Assembly: GCF_010727475.1 (NCBI RefSeq)
Contig: NZ_AP022567.1
Location: 7,192,001-7,256,000, forward strand
Origin: Mycolicibacterium mageritense
GTDB lineage: Bacteria > Actinomycetota > Actinomycetes > Mycobacteriales > Mycobacteriaceae
Direction: 5' to 3'
Length of the DNA: 64,000 nucleotides
The notes below the pieces were generated by a model. The model was not told the DNA's origin and did no database searches. It was given only the letters and a program-made list of their open reading frames with translations. Both the position numbers and the translations under genes were made by a program. This document shows, piece after piece, positions 48,478 through 57,160 of this stretch; the first letter of the stretch is position 1; the number at the start of each line of letters is the position of its first letter.

Positions 48478-49232
48478 CGCGGCAACCTCCGCCAAATCGG
48501 ACCCGGCACCAACCGCGTCGCGAAGATCATCGGCCGGATCACCCATGGCACCCACACCGCACGCTTGCCCCTGGCGAGCGCCTGCGCAACCGCGTCGGCC
48601 ACCTGCGGCGGGGTGCTGGAGAACGGCGCGGGTTCCATGCCCTCGGTCATCCGTCCGACCACGAAACCCGGCCGCACGATGAGCAGTTGCACGCCCGAGC
48701 CGTGCAGGGCGTCGGACAGGCCGCTCGCGAAGCCGTCGAGGCCGGCCTTGGCGGAGCCGTAGACGTAGTTGGCGCGACGCACCCGGCCGCCTGCGATCGA
48801 CGAGAACACCACGAGCCTGCCCGCCGCGGCCGCGCGCATCCGCTGCGCGAGCTCGGTGAGCAGGTTCACCTGAGCGACATAGTCGGTGTGCACCACCGCC
48901 ACGGCGTGGGCCGCGTCGCGTTCGGCGCGGGCCTGATCACCCAGCACGCCGAAGGCCAGCACCGCGGTGCCGATGCGTCCGTGGGCGGCCTCGATCGTGT
49001 CGATCACGCCCACGTGCGACGCCAGGTCGTCGGCATCGAACTCACAGGTGTGCACCGCCGTCGCACCCGCCTCGCGCACCTGCGCGGCCTGCTCTTCGAG
49101 CCGGTCAGCACCCCGCGCGGCCAGCACCACCGTGGCGCCGGGGGCGAGCCGGACCGCGATCTCGGTCCCGATCTCACTGCGACCCCCGAAAATCACCACG
49201 ACGTGGCCGGCCGTGTCTGCCGTGTCTTTCAT
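48474..49232 (-). CDS. Short-chain dehydrogenase (Rv2073c-like)
   Basis: The protein has 252 aa, an atypical SDR with VVVIFGGRSEIGTEIA as the cofactor loop, VLAFGVLGDQ (in place of NNAG), LVVFSSIAGGRVRRAN and YGSAKAGLDGF (Tyr-x3-Lys). These features recall DprE2, the decaprenyl-phospho-ribose 2-epimerase reductase subunit, and Rv2073c next to cobL. It is not an obvious cobalamin enzyme although it overlaps cobL by 4 bp. The ATG at 49232 lies 7 bp after CATAAT, so the cobL-M-K unit probably starts here as a leaderless message. Confidence 0.88.
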   Translation of the reverse strand: MKDTADTAGHVVVIFGGRSEIGTEIAVRLAPGATVVLAARGADRLEEQAAQVREAGATAVHTCEFDADDLASHVGVIDTIEAAHGRIGTAVLAFGVLGDQARAERDAAHAVAVVHTDYVAQVNLLTELAQRMRAAAAGRLVVFSSIAGGRVRRANYVYGSAKAGLDGFASGLSDALHGSGVQLLIVRPGFVVGRMTEGMEPAPFSSTPPQVADAVAQALARGKRAVWVPWVIRPMIFATRLVPGPIWRRLPR

Positions 49233-49239
49233 GGCTGCG

Positions 49240-49245
49240 ATTATG
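49240..49245 (-). promoter_or_regulatory. -10 element of the SDR-cobLMK unit
   Basis: On the minus strand CATAAT (five of six matches to TATAAT) ends 7 bp before the ATG at 49232, with no Shine-Dalgarno sequence. Confidence 0.5.
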
Positions 49246-49253
49246 TCCTGCGC

Positions 49254-49259
49254 TAGTTT
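49254..49259 (+). promoter_or_regulatory. -10 element of the biliverdin reductase gene
   Basis: TAGTTT (TANNNT) ends 8 bp before the ATG at 49268, with no Shine-Dalgarno sequence. Together with the opposite -10 it packs two divergent leaderless promoters into 35 bp. Confidence 0.45.
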
Positions 49260-49267
49260 GGACACCG

Positions 49268-49678
49268 ATGGCGAAGGCAACCACACGGCTCACCAACGAC
49301 GCGCTGGCGTTTCTCACCGAGCGCCATCTGGCGATGCTGACCACCCTGCGGTCGGACAACTCGCCGCACGTGGTCGCCGTGGGGTTCACGTTCGATCCGA
49401 AGACCCACATCGCGCGGGTCATCACCACCGGTGGTTCGCAGAAGGCCGTCAACGCTCACGAGCGTGGTGTCGCGGTGCTCAGCCAGGTCGACGGCGCCCG
49501 CTGGCTGTCGCTGGAAGGCAAGTCCACGGTCAGCACCGAGGCCGACGCCGTGCGCGACGCCGAGCTGCGGTATGCCCAGCGCTACCGCACGCCGCGGGTC
49601 AACCCCCGGCGCGTCGTGATCGAAGTGCGGGTCGAGCGCGTGCTGGGCTCGGCGGAGCTGCTGGACCGCGGCCAGTAG
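49268..49678 (+). CDS. F420H2-dependent biliverdin reductase (Rv2074-like)
   Basis: The protein has 136 aa and is very similar to Rv2074 as I recall it: LTNDALAFLTERHLAMLTTL, NSPHVVAVGFTFDPKTHIAR, VLSQVDGARWLSLEGK and LRYAQRYRTPRVNPRRVV. Rv2074 was shown to reduce biliverdin-IX-alpha to bilirubin with reduced F420 (FDOR-B group). The split-barrel fold binds F420 between subunits of a dimer. It is divergent from the SDR-cobLMK unit, so it sits within a tetrapyrrole-related neighbourhood. Confidence 0.92.
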   Translation: MAKATTRLTNDALAFLTERHLAMLTTLRSDNSPHVVAVGFTFDPKTHIARVITTGGSQKAVNAHERGVAVLSQVDGARWLSLEGKSTVSTEADAVRDAELRYAQRYRTPRVNPRRVVIEVRVERVLGSAELLDRGQ

Positions 49679-49694
49679 ACCTGCCGAGACAGCC

Positions 49695-50816
49695 TCAGTC
49701 GACCGGAACGACGATCAGGTCGTGCGGCCGGTTGTTCACCGACACCGCGCCGTCCTCGGTCACGATCACGATGTCCTCGATCCGGGCACCCCACTGCCCC
49801 GGGAAGTACACCCCGGGCTCGACGCTGAACGCCATGCCCGGTTCGAGCGGCAGGTTGTTTCCCGCGACGATATAGGGCTCCTCGTGCACCGAAAGCCCGA
49901 TGCCGTGGCCCGTGCGGTGCACGAACGCCTCCGCCAGCCCCTCGGCAGCCAGCACGTCGCGCGCCGCGGCGTCCACCTGTTCTGCGGTCACACCGGGCCG
50001 CACGGCCTCCACGGCGGCCTGCTGCGCCCGCTGCAACACCGCATACCGGCGAGCCACCTCAGGGTCGGGTTCGCCGAGGCTGTAGGTGCGGGTCGAGTCG
50101 GAGTTGTAGCCGGGTTCGTACGGTCCACCGATGTCGACGACGACGATGTCGCCCGCCTGCAGTTCGCGGTCCGAGCATTCGTGGTGCGGGTCGGCACCGT
50201 GCGGGCCCGAGCCGACGATGATGAACGCCACCTCCGAATGCCCCTCGGCGACAATGGCTTCCGCGATGTCTGCGGCGACGTCGGCCTCAGTTCGGCCCGG
50301 CACCAGGAACTCGGGCACGCGGGCGTGCACGCGGTCGATGGCAGCGCCTGCCTTGTGCAGCGCGTCGATCTCGGCGGTGTCCTTGATCATCCGCAGCCGG
50401 CGCAGCACGTCGGTGGCAAGCACTGGTACGGCGCCGAGCAGGTCGGCCAGCGGGAGCAGGTGCAGCGCGGGCATCGAATCGGTGACGGCGACGGCCTGTC
50501 CCCCGAGCGCGTCCGCGACCAGCTGGTACGGATTCTCGCCGTCGACCCAATCCCGCACCGCCACACCGAGTTCTGTGACTGCCGACTCCTTGAGCGAAGC
50601 CAGTTCGAGGCGCGGCACCACGATCGTGGGCTCACCGCGGGCCGGCAGCACCAGCGCCGTCAGCCGCTCGAAGGTCTGCGCACGCGAACCGACGAGATAC
50701 CGCAAGTCGTAACCGGGCGTGATCACCAGCCCGGCAAGCCCCGCCTCGGCCGCGGCGGTTGCGGCCGCGGAGAGTCGATGAGCGTACACATCGGTGCTGA
50801 AGCGGGTGATGGTCAT
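49695..50816 (-). CDS. pepE: Xaa-Pro dipeptidase/aminopeptidase (M24)
   Basis: The protein has 373 aa. The creatinase-like N-terminal domain (about 1-140) is followed by the pita-bread metallopeptidase. The five metal ligands are visible in VVVDIGG, YNSDSTRTY, HRTGHGIGLSVHEEP, FSVEPGVY and ARIEDIV. It removes residues in front of proline. It corresponds to Rv2089c. ATG at 50816, 10 bp after the VOC gene stop on the same strand, so the two are probably co-transcribed. Confidence 0.93.
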   Translation of the reverse strand: MTITRFSTDVYAHRLSAAATAAAEAGLAGLVITPGYDLRYLVGSRAQTFERLTALVLPARGEPTIVVPRLELASLKESAVTELGVAVRDWVDGENPYQLVADALGGQAVAVTDSMPALHLLPLADLLGAVPVLATDVLRRLRMIKDTAEIDALHKAGAAIDRVHARVPEFLVPGRTEADVAADIAEAIVAEGHSEVAFIIVGSGPHGADPHHECSDRELQAGDIVVVDIGGPYEPGYNSDSTRTYSLGEPDPEVARRYAVLQRAQQAAVEAVRPGVTAEQVDAAARDVLAAEGLAEAFVHRTGHGIGLSVHEEPYIVAGNNLPLEPGMAFSVEPGVYFPGQWGARIEDIVIVTEDGAVSVNNRPHDLIVVPVD

Positions 50817-50826
50817 GCGTACGAGG

Positions 50827-51222
50827 CTAATCGGCGCCCAGATAGCTGGCGATCTCGACCAGGTTGCCGTCGGGGTCGCGGCAGTAGTGGGAGGTCATCG
50901 GCCCGAGTGCGCCCGTCTTCTGCACCGGGCCTTCGGTGATCTCGACCCCACAGGCACGCAAGTGCTCGCCCACCGCGCCGGGTGCGACGTCGGCGATGAA
51001 ACACAGATCCAGCGAACCGGGGGCATCCACGGCGCCCGTGGTCCAGTTCTCCGAGCCGGTCGGGCGCACGTTGATCTTCTGGTTTCCGAACGCCAATGCG
51101 ATGCGGCCGGCGCCGAACACCTCTTTGCGCATGCCGAGCACCCGCTCGTAGAACGCGACGGTCGCGTCGGCGTCGCGGCAGTTGAGCACGACATGGTCGA
51201 TACGGTCGACGGTGAAGGTCAT
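50827..51222 (-). CDS. VOC-superfamily (glyoxalase-like) protein
   Basis: The protein has 131 aa with two beta-alpha-beta-beta-beta modules: IDHVVLNCRDADATVAFYERVLGM at the start and GPMTSHYCRDPDGNLVEIASYL at the end. The His in DHVVLN and the Glu in LVEIAS are the usual metal ligands, and PVQKTGALGPMTSHYCRDPDGN follows the YQYP/virulence-type VOC pattern in part. The substrate is not deducible. It heads a pair with pepE and is divergent from fenA over 87 bp. Confidence 0.88.
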   Translation of the reverse strand: MTFTVDRIDHVVLNCRDADATVAFYERVLGMRKEVFGAGRIALAFGNQKINVRPTGSENWTTGAVDAPGSLDLCFIADVAPGAVGEHLRACGVEITEGPVQKTGALGPMTSHYCRDPDGNLVEIASYLGAD

Positions 51223-51309
51223 ACCTCACGCTACTGTCGCTTGAATGTTGCGCGACATGGGCGATCTCACCCCGCAGGCGTGCGCCTCCTACGAGTTTCG
51301 GAGAATCTG

Positions 51310-52266
51310 ATGACCGCACCCGTCCTGCTCCTCGACGGCGCCAGCATGTGGTTCCGGTCCTTCTTCGGCGTCCCGTCGTCGATCAAGGCTCCCGACGGCC
51401 GCCAGGTCAACGCGGTCCGCGGCTTCCTCGACGCCATCGCGACCCTGGTCGCCCGCGAGCGGCCCAGCCGCCTCGTCGTGTGCCGGGACGACGACTGGCG
51501 GCCGCAGTGGCGCGTGGACCTGGTGCCGTCCTACAAGGCCCACCGTGTCGCCGAACCCGAACCCGACGGCATCCCCGACATCGAAGAGGTTCCCGACGAA
51601 CTCACGCCCCAGGTCGGCATGATCATGGACCTGCTGGACGCCTTCGGCATCACCACCGCGGGTGCGCCCGGATTCGAGGCCGACGACGTGCTGGGCACGC
51701 TGGCGACACGCGAGCAGCGCGATCCGGTGGTCGTGGTCAGTGGCGATCGCGATCTGCTGCAACTCGTGCGGGATGAGCCGGTGCCCGTGCGTGTGCTCTA
51801 TCTCGGCCGGGGCCTGGCCAGGGCCACCAAGTTCGGCCCCGTCGAAGTCGCCGAGCAGTACGGGGTTCCCCTCGATCGGGCCGGCGCGGCATATGCCGAG
51901 CTGGCCCTGCTGCGCGGTGACCCGTCCGACGGGCTGCCCGGCGTCGCCGGAGTCGGCGAGAAGACCGCAGCGGGCTTGCTCGCGAGCTACGGCTCGCTGG
52001 CCGCCATCCAGGAGGCCGCCGCCGATCCGTCGTCACGCATGTCGAAAGCCCACCGCGCCAAGCTGATTGCCGCGGCCGACTACATCGCCAAGGCCGAGCC
52101 CGTCGTCCGGGTCGCAACCGACGCACCCGTCACGATGTCGACCCCCACCGACACCTTGCCGCTGACGGCAAACGACCCGGCCAAGGTCGCGGACCTGGCC
52201 GGGTCGTATGGGGTGACGTCGTCGATCAGCCGGCTGCAGAAGGCGCTGGACCAACTGCCCGGCTGA
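51310..52266 (+). CDS. fenA: Stand-alone 5'-nuclease / flap endonuclease FenA
   Basis: The protein has 318 aa and is related to the 5'-nuclease domain of PolA but with no polymerase part. It has VLLLDGASMWFRSFFG, RLVVCRDDDWRPQWRVDLVPSYKAHR, PGFEADDVLGTLA, VVVSGDRDLLQLV and LRGDPSDGLPGVAGVGEKTA, which carry the metal-binding Asp and Glu. M. smegmatis FenA was reported to cut 5' flaps and remove 5' adenylated ends. ATG 51310 has ggag 6 bp upstream; the frame open upstream overlaps the VOC gene and is not coding. The Rv2090 counterpart. Confidence 0.93.
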   Translation: MTAPVLLLDGASMWFRSFFGVPSSIKAPDGRQVNAVRGFLDAIATLVARERPSRLVVCRDDDWRPQWRVDLVPSYKAHRVAEPEPDGIPDIEEVPDELTPQVGMIMDLLDAFGITTAGAPGFEADDVLGTLATREQRDPVVVVSGDRDLLQLVRDEPVPVRVLYLGRGLARATKFGPVEVAEQYGVPLDRAGAAYAELALLRGDPSDGLPGVAGVGEKTAAGLLASYGSLAAIQEAAADPSSRMSKAHRAKLIAAADYIAKAEPVVRVATDAPVTMSTPTDTLPLTANDPAKVADLAGSYGVTSSISRLQKALDQLPG

Positions 52267-52269
52267 CTC

Positions 52270-53067
52270 CTACTTGGGGCGGCCGACCTCGTAGGTGCCC
52301 TTGTCGTCCTGGAACGTCACGGTCACCTTGCGCTTCGTACCGTCGATGCTGACGTCGCAGTCGAAGGTGCTGCCCTTCTTCACCTCGGGGTTCTCGCCGT
52401 TGTTGCACTTGACCCCGGAGACGTTCTTGTTGCCGTAGCCGTTGGTGTCGTCCTTGAGGATGTTCTCGACACCGGACTGGGCCTTATTGATGTCCAGCAC
52501 GGTGGTGACCGCCCAACCGGGCAGCCAGAACGCCGTGATGGCCACCGCGATCACCACGAGAGCGGCCGCACCGATGGCCACGATCCCGATCATCGCGAGC
52601 GACTTCTTCGAGCCGTCTTCGCCTCCCGGCGGCGTGTACTGCCCGTACTGGCCGGGTTGGCCGAACTGGCCGGGCTGCTGCCCGAACTGGCCCGGCTGCC
52701 CGTATTGCGGCTGCCCGAACTGGGGCTGACCGAACTGCGGCGGCTGGCCGTACTGCCCCGGCTGCTGGCCGAATTGGCCGGGCTGCTGATAGCTCTGCTG
52801 CCCGAACTGTTCGGTCGCGGGATACTGCGGCTGCTGGTAACCCTGCTGCCCGGGCTGCTGGTACTGCGAGTAGTCCGGCTGCTGCGGCTGCTGTTGCGGC
52901 TGCTGCTGCGTGTAAGCCGGCGGCTGCCACGCGGGAGCGTGCGTGGTCGGGTCGTCAGGATTCGAGGGCGGCTGCCATGCGTCGGAGCCTGACGGCTGGT
53001 TCCCACCCGACTCAGGCTGCTGACCGGGCCACGACTGCCCCGGATCAGATCCCTGCGGTCCGCTCAT
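52270..53067 (-). CDS. Pro/Gln/Gly-rich membrane protein with DUF4333 domain (Rv2091c-like)
   Basis: The protein has 265 aa. Residues 1-150 are low complexity with repeated QFGQPGQYGQ- and QQPQQ-type units. One membrane helix (about 157-182, MIGIVAIGAAALVVIAVAITAFW) follows. A C-terminal DUF4333 domain of about 80 residues faces outward, with two Cys (VKCNN, FDCDV) spaced for a disulfide. The cytosolic Gln/Pro region could be a flexible scaffold or phase-separating tail (inference). It ends 3 bp from the convergent fenA. Confidence 0.88.
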   Translation of the reverse strand: MSGPQGSDPGQSWPGQQPESGGNQPSGSDAWQPPSNPDDPTTHAPAWQPPAYTQQQPQQQPQQPDYSQYQQPGQQGYQQPQYPATEQFGQQSYQQPGQFGQQPGQYGQPPQFGQPQFGQPQYGQPGQFGQQPGQFGQPGQYGQYTPPGGEDGSKKSLAMIGIVAIGAAALVVIAVAITAFWLPGWAVTTVLDINKAQSGVENILKDDTNGYGNKNVSGVKCNNGENPEVKKGSTFDCDVSIDGTKRKVTVTFQDDKGTYEVGRPK

Positions 53068-53111
53068 GATTCTCCTTGATCCTGTTCGCTGTCACCGTTT
53101 GTAAATGCACC

Positions 53112-55853
53112 CTACCCCGCATCAACAGCGACGACGCCGCGCCGAACGTCGTTGATGGCGCGTTTCGCGCTGGTGCGCAATGCCGCCGTGGGCGCCGCGT
53201 TGCGCACCTGGTCGAGCAGGTCGAGCACCTGACGACACCACCGCACGAAATCGCCCGCGGACAGCGGGGAGCCCGAACCGAACGTATCGGACGCCTCCAG
53301 CGCCGACGCGAGGTCACCGGTGGTGGCCCACCGGTAGACCGCCGCGACAAAGCCTTCGTCGGGTTCCCGGCTGGGCGCGATCCGGTGGCGTTGCTCGTCG
53401 GAACGCAGCTCGGCTGACAGCCGCCGCGTGCGGGCCAGCGCGCGCCGCAGCCCCGCGGTCGGCGCGTCGGCACCCGCCGGGACGCCCGGGCCGTCGCCGC
53501 GTGATTCGTAGAGCACCGCGGACAGCACGGCCGCGAGTTCGGCGGGTTGCAGCCCCTCCCAGACGCCGCCACGCAGGCACTCGGCCACCAGCAGGTCGCT
53601 TTCGCTGTAGATCCGCGCCAGCAACCGCCCGTCCTCGGTGGCACGCGGTTCGCCGTCCTCGACCGCGATGAAACCGCGTTCGCTCAGCAGTGCCACGATG
53701 CGGTCGAACGTGCGGGCCAGCGAGTTGGTCGCCGCGGCCACCTTCTGCTGGATCTGGGCGTTGTCCCGCTCGATCCGCAGATAGCGTTCGGCGACACGCA
53801 CTTTCGCCTCCCGATCGGGAAGTTGGTGCGCGGGGTGGGTGCGCAGCTCCTCACGAAGGCCTGCCAGTTCGGTGTCGACATCGCGTTCCGGGGCGGGCCC
53901 GCCGCGCCGGGACCGGCCCGTCGGGCCGGGCAGACCGGCCGCCGCCGACCGCAGCGCCGACGCGAGGTCACGGCGCACGCGCGGCTGCCGGTGCTCGACG
54001 TGTTTCGGCAGCGTCATGGTGCCGATCGGCGCCGACGCCCCGGAGTAATCCGCCGACGAGATCCGGCCGGCCCACCGGTGTTCGGTCAACACGAGCGGTC
54101 GGGGATCGTCTTTGTCGCGGGCCGCTTCGAGCACGACCGCGAGACCGCCGCGGCGCCCCTGTGTGATGGTGATGATGTCGCCGCGGCGCAACTCCGCGAG
54201 CGCGTCGGTGGCGGCCTTGCGGCGCTGCAGGCGCGAGGCCCTGGACTGGGCACGCTCGCGCTCGTTGATCTTCGCGCGCAGCCGCGTGTAGTCCAGGATC
54301 GGCGAATCCGGCCCGCCCAGCTCGGCAGCAAGTTCTTCGAGCATCCGTTCCCCGCGGCTGATGCCCCGCACCAGGCCGACCACCGAACGGTCGGCCTGAT
54401 ACTGCGCGAACGAACGCTCCAGCAGCTTGTGGGCCTGCTCGGGGCCCATGTGTTGCACGAGGTTGATGGTCATGTTGTACGACGGTGCGAAAGAACTGCG
54501 CAGCGGGAAGGTCCGCGTCGACGCGAGGCCTGCCACCTCGGCCGGTTCGGCGGTCGTGTCGTCCGGACGCCACAGCACCACGGCGTGCCCCTCGACGTCG
54601 ATGCCACGCCGCCCGGCCCGTCCGGTGAGCTGCGTGTACTCCCCCGGCGTCAAGGGCAGGTGCTGCTCGCCGTTGAACTTCACCAGCCGCTCCAGCACCA
54701 CGGTGCGCGCAGGCATGTTGATGCCCAAAGCCAATGTCTCGGTGGCGAACACGGCCTTGACGAGTCCCGCGGTGAACAGTTCCTCGACGGTGTGCCGGAA
54801 GATCGGGAGCATACCCGCGTGGTGGGCCGCGAGGCCGCGCAGCAGGCCTTCCCGCCACTCGTGGTAATCCAGCACGATCAGGTCGGAGTCGGCCAGGTCC
54901 GCGCAGCGGCGGTCGATGACCTCGGCGATGCGCGTGCGTTCCTCGTCGGTGGTCAGGCGCAGCGGCGAGCGCAGGCACTGCTTGACGGCGGCGTCGCAGC
55001 CGGCGCGCGAGAAGATGAAGGTGATGGCGGGCAGCAGACCCGCGCTGTCGAGCGCGCCGATCACGTCGGGCCGGCTCGGCGGGCGGTACAGCTGCGGCGG
55101 CCTGCCGCGTCCCCGGCCTCGGGGTTGCCAGTCGGCGAGCCGGTCAGCCTCCCGCCGGTGCGCGATGTGGCGCACCAGCTCGCGGTCGACCAGCGTGGTG
55201 TTGGTGCCCTCGAACAGGTCGAAGATCCGCCGGCCGACCATCATGTGCTGCCACAGCGGCACCGGGCGGTGCTCGTCGACGACGACGGTGGTGTCGCCGC
55301 GCACGGTCTGGATCCACCCGCCGAACTCCTCGGCGTTGCTCACCGTCGCCGACAGGCTGACCAGCAGCACCTCCTCGGGCAGGTGCAGGATCACCTCTTC
55401 CCACACCGCGCCGCGCATCCGGTCGGCCAGGAAGTGCACCTCGTCCATCACCACATACGAAAGCCCGTGCAGCGCAGACGAATTCGCATACAGCATGTTG
55501 CGCAGCACTTCGGTGGTCATCACCACGACATCGGCGTCACCGTTGATCGACTGATCGCCGGTCAGCAGCCCGATCTTGTCTGCACCGTAGCGCGCGACCA
55601 GATCGTTGTGCTTCTGATTGCTCAGCGCCTTGATGGGGGTGGTGTAGAAACACTTGCCGCCCGAGGCGAGCGCGAGGTGCACCGCGAACTCCCCGACCAC
55701 GGTCTTGCCTGCCCCGGTCGGCGCGCACACCAGCACACCGTGGCCGTTCTCCAGGGCCTGGCATGCCCGCATCTGAAAGTCGTCGAGGTTGAACGGCAAC
55801 TGCGCGGTGAAATCCGCCAGGCGGCTGCCGCCCGCGTCAGGTGGCGTCGTCAT
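53112..55853 (-). CDS. helY: DEAD/DEAH-box helicase HelY (Ski2/Mtr4-like)
   Basis: The protein has 913 aa. Superfamily 2 motifs: Walker A APTGAGKT (44-51), TTPIKALSNQKHND, the DEVH box (137-140), LSATVSNAEEFG, YHEWREGLLRGLAAHHAGMLP, FATETLALGINMPA and QLTGRAGRRGID. A C-terminal DSHCT domain ends the protein. It resembles RNA helicases of the Ski2 group; the M. tuberculosis gene is Rv2092c. RNA turnover is the likely role. ATG 55853 lies 17 bp inside the tatC 3' end, so it is co-transcribed with tatC. Confidence 0.95.
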   Translation of the reverse strand: MTTPPDAGGSRLADFTAQLPFNLDDFQMRACQALENGHGVLVCAPTGAGKTVVGEFAVHLALASGGKCFYTTPIKALSNQKHNDLVARYGADKIGLLTGDQSINGDADVVVMTTEVLRNMLYANSSALHGLSYVVMDEVHFLADRMRGAVWEEVILHLPEEVLLVSLSATVSNAEEFGGWIQTVRGDTTVVVDEHRPVPLWQHMMVGRRIFDLFEGTNTTLVDRELVRHIAHRREADRLADWQPRGRGRGRPPQLYRPPSRPDVIGALDSAGLLPAITFIFSRAGCDAAVKQCLRSPLRLTTDEERTRIAEVIDRRCADLADSDLIVLDYHEWREGLLRGLAAHHAGMLPIFRHTVEELFTAGLVKAVFATETLALGINMPARTVVLERLVKFNGEQHLPLTPGEYTQLTGRAGRRGIDVEGHAVVLWRPDDTTAEPAEVAGLASTRTFPLRSSFAPSYNMTINLVQHMGPEQAHKLLERSFAQYQADRSVVGLVRGISRGERMLEELAAELGGPDSPILDYTRLRAKINERERAQSRASRLQRRKAATDALAELRRGDIITITQGRRGGLAVVLEAARDKDDPRPLVLTEHRWAGRISSADYSGASAPIGTMTLPKHVEHRQPRVRRDLASALRSAAAGLPGPTGRSRRGGPAPERDVDTELAGLREELRTHPAHQLPDREAKVRVAERYLRIERDNAQIQQKVAAATNSLARTFDRIVALLSERGFIAVEDGEPRATEDGRLLARIYSESDLLVAECLRGGVWEGLQPAELAAVLSAVLYESRGDGPGVPAGADAPTAGLRRALARTRRLSAELRSDEQRHRIAPSREPDEGFVAAVYRWATTGDLASALEASDTFGSGSPLSAGDFVRWCRQVLDLLDQVRNAAPTAALRTSAKRAINDVRRGVVAVDAG

Positions 55854-56799
55854 CGATGGTGAGTCGGTTTACCCCAGCGGCAGGCCCGGACACCGGTGCG
55901 GGCGCTTCGATGGGTTCGGTGGCTCCGATCGGGGCGGCCGCGTCGTCGGGAACCTCCTCGAGCGCCTCGCGACGCGCCTTGCGCCGGTCGTTGAGCCGGG
56001 CAATCTGGATCGCGAACTCGAGCAGCACCGACAGTGCGCACGCCAGCGCCAGCATCGAGAACGGGTCGGAGCCGGGCGTGGCGAACGCCGCGAACACGAA
56101 CAATCCGAATATCAAGCCGCGCCGCCAGGCCTTGAGCCGCTCGTAACTCAGCACCCCGACCAGGTTGAGCATGATGATCAGCAGCGGGAACTCGAAGCTG
56201 ATCCCGAACACCAGCAGCAGGTTGATCAGGAAGCCGAAGTACTGCTCACCGGACAGCGCGGTGACCTGCACGTCGCTGCCGACCGTCAGCAGGAAGCCCA
56301 ACGCCTTGGCCAGCACGATGTAGGCCAGCACCGCGCCGGAGATGAACAGCAGTGCGCCGAAGCCGACGAACGCCATAGCGAACCGGCGTTCCTTCTTGTA
56401 CAGCCCTGGCGTGATGAACGCCCACAGTTGGTACAGCCACACCGGGCACGCCATCACCACACCGGCGGCCAGCCCCACCTTGAGCCGCAGCATGAACTGG
56501 TCGAACGGCGCCGTCGCGAGCAGCCGGCACTGGCCGTCCGACGAGATGCTCGCACGCGCCGATTCGGGCAGCGCACAGTACGGCCCGCGTAACCACTCGC
56601 CCAGGCTGTGCAGGCCGAAGACGCCATGGCTGTACCACAGGAAGCCCACGATGGTGGTCAGCACGATCGCGGCGACCGCGATCAACAGGCGATTGCGAAG
56701 TTCCTGCAGATGGTCGACCAGCGACATCGTGCCGTCAGGGTTGACACGCGAACGACGTTGGCGCGGATCGAGCTTCTTGAAGATTCCGGGGGTCTGCAC
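55837..56799 (-). CDS. tatC: Sec-independent translocase subunit TatC
   Basis: The protein has 320 aa with six membrane helices. It has MSLVDHLQELRNRLL (the conserved N-terminal signal-peptide-binding segment), the periplasmic loop around FDQFMLRLKVG, and PVWLYQLWAFITPGLYKKERR. It forms with TatA (and TatB elsewhere) the twin-arginine export system. GTG at 56799. A charged cytosolic tail of about 60 residues follows the last helix, longer than in E. coli. The gene follows tatA by 76 bp and overlaps helY by 17 bp. Confidence 0.97.
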   Translation of the reverse strand: MQTPGIFKKLDPRQRRSRVNPDGTMSLVDHLQELRNRLLIAVAAIVLTTIVGFLWYSHGVFGLHSLGEWLRGPYCALPESARASISSDGQCRLLATAPFDQFMLRLKVGLAAGVVMACPVWLYQLWAFITPGLYKKERRFAMAFVGFGALLFISGAVLAYIVLAKALGFLLTVGSDVQVTALSGEQYFGFLINLLLVFGISFEFPLLIIMLNLVGVLSYERLKAWRRGLIFGLFVFAAFATPGSDPFSMLALACALSVLLEFAIQIARLNDRRKARREALEEVPDDAAAPIGATEPIEAPAPVSGPAAGVNRLTIDDDAT

Positions 56800-56875
56800 G
56801 GGCTTGCTCTCAACGGCCTTCCTCCAGACACCATCTGACGACGCGGCAGGTGACCGCGGTCAGCTTGGGGCCGGG

Positions 56876-57130
56876 TCAGGCCGTGTGGCGGTCCGGCGAC
56901 TGCTCGGGGGCCGGCGCAGCGGTGTCGACGCGCTCCGAGGTGATCGGCTTGGCCGGGGTCTCCGGCTGCGACGCCGATTGAGACTCGGACTGCATCTCCT
57001 TGATCTCGGACTTGAAGATCCGCATCGACTTGCCGAGTGAACGGGCCGCATCCGGAAGCTTCTTGGCGCCGAAGAGCAGCACGAACACAGCGATGACGAT
57101 GATCCAGTGCCAGGGTTGTAGACCACCCAA
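56876..57130 (-). CDS. tatA: Sec-independent translocase subunit TatA
   Basis: The protein has 84 aa. A short N-terminal helix (WHWIIVIAVFVLLFG), the FGAKKLPDAARSLGKSMRIFK amphipathic hinge (read in two parts), and an acidic tail are the TatA signature. The start is TTG at 57130 with ggaggt 7 bp upstream; the residues after it (GGLQPWHW) match the family. It is separated from pafC by 30 bp. Confidence 0.96.
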   Translation of the reverse strand: MGGLQPWHWIIVIAVFVLLFGAKKLPDAARSLGKSMRIFKSEIKEMQSESQSASQPETPAKPITSERVDTAAPAPEQSPDRHTA

Positions 57131-57160
57131 TTTGGTTACCTCCAGACGTCTGCGCCGAGT

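Noticed and set aside
50824..50829. TAGCCT as a leaderless -10 for pepE
   Set aside because: The TAG is the stop codon of the upstream VOC gene, so the match has a simpler explanation; co-transcription is more likely.
52630..52900. Short repeated units resembling a CRISPR or minisatellite array
   Set aside because: They encode Gln/Pro/Gly repeats in frame within one protein, with no constant repeat and unique spacer structure.
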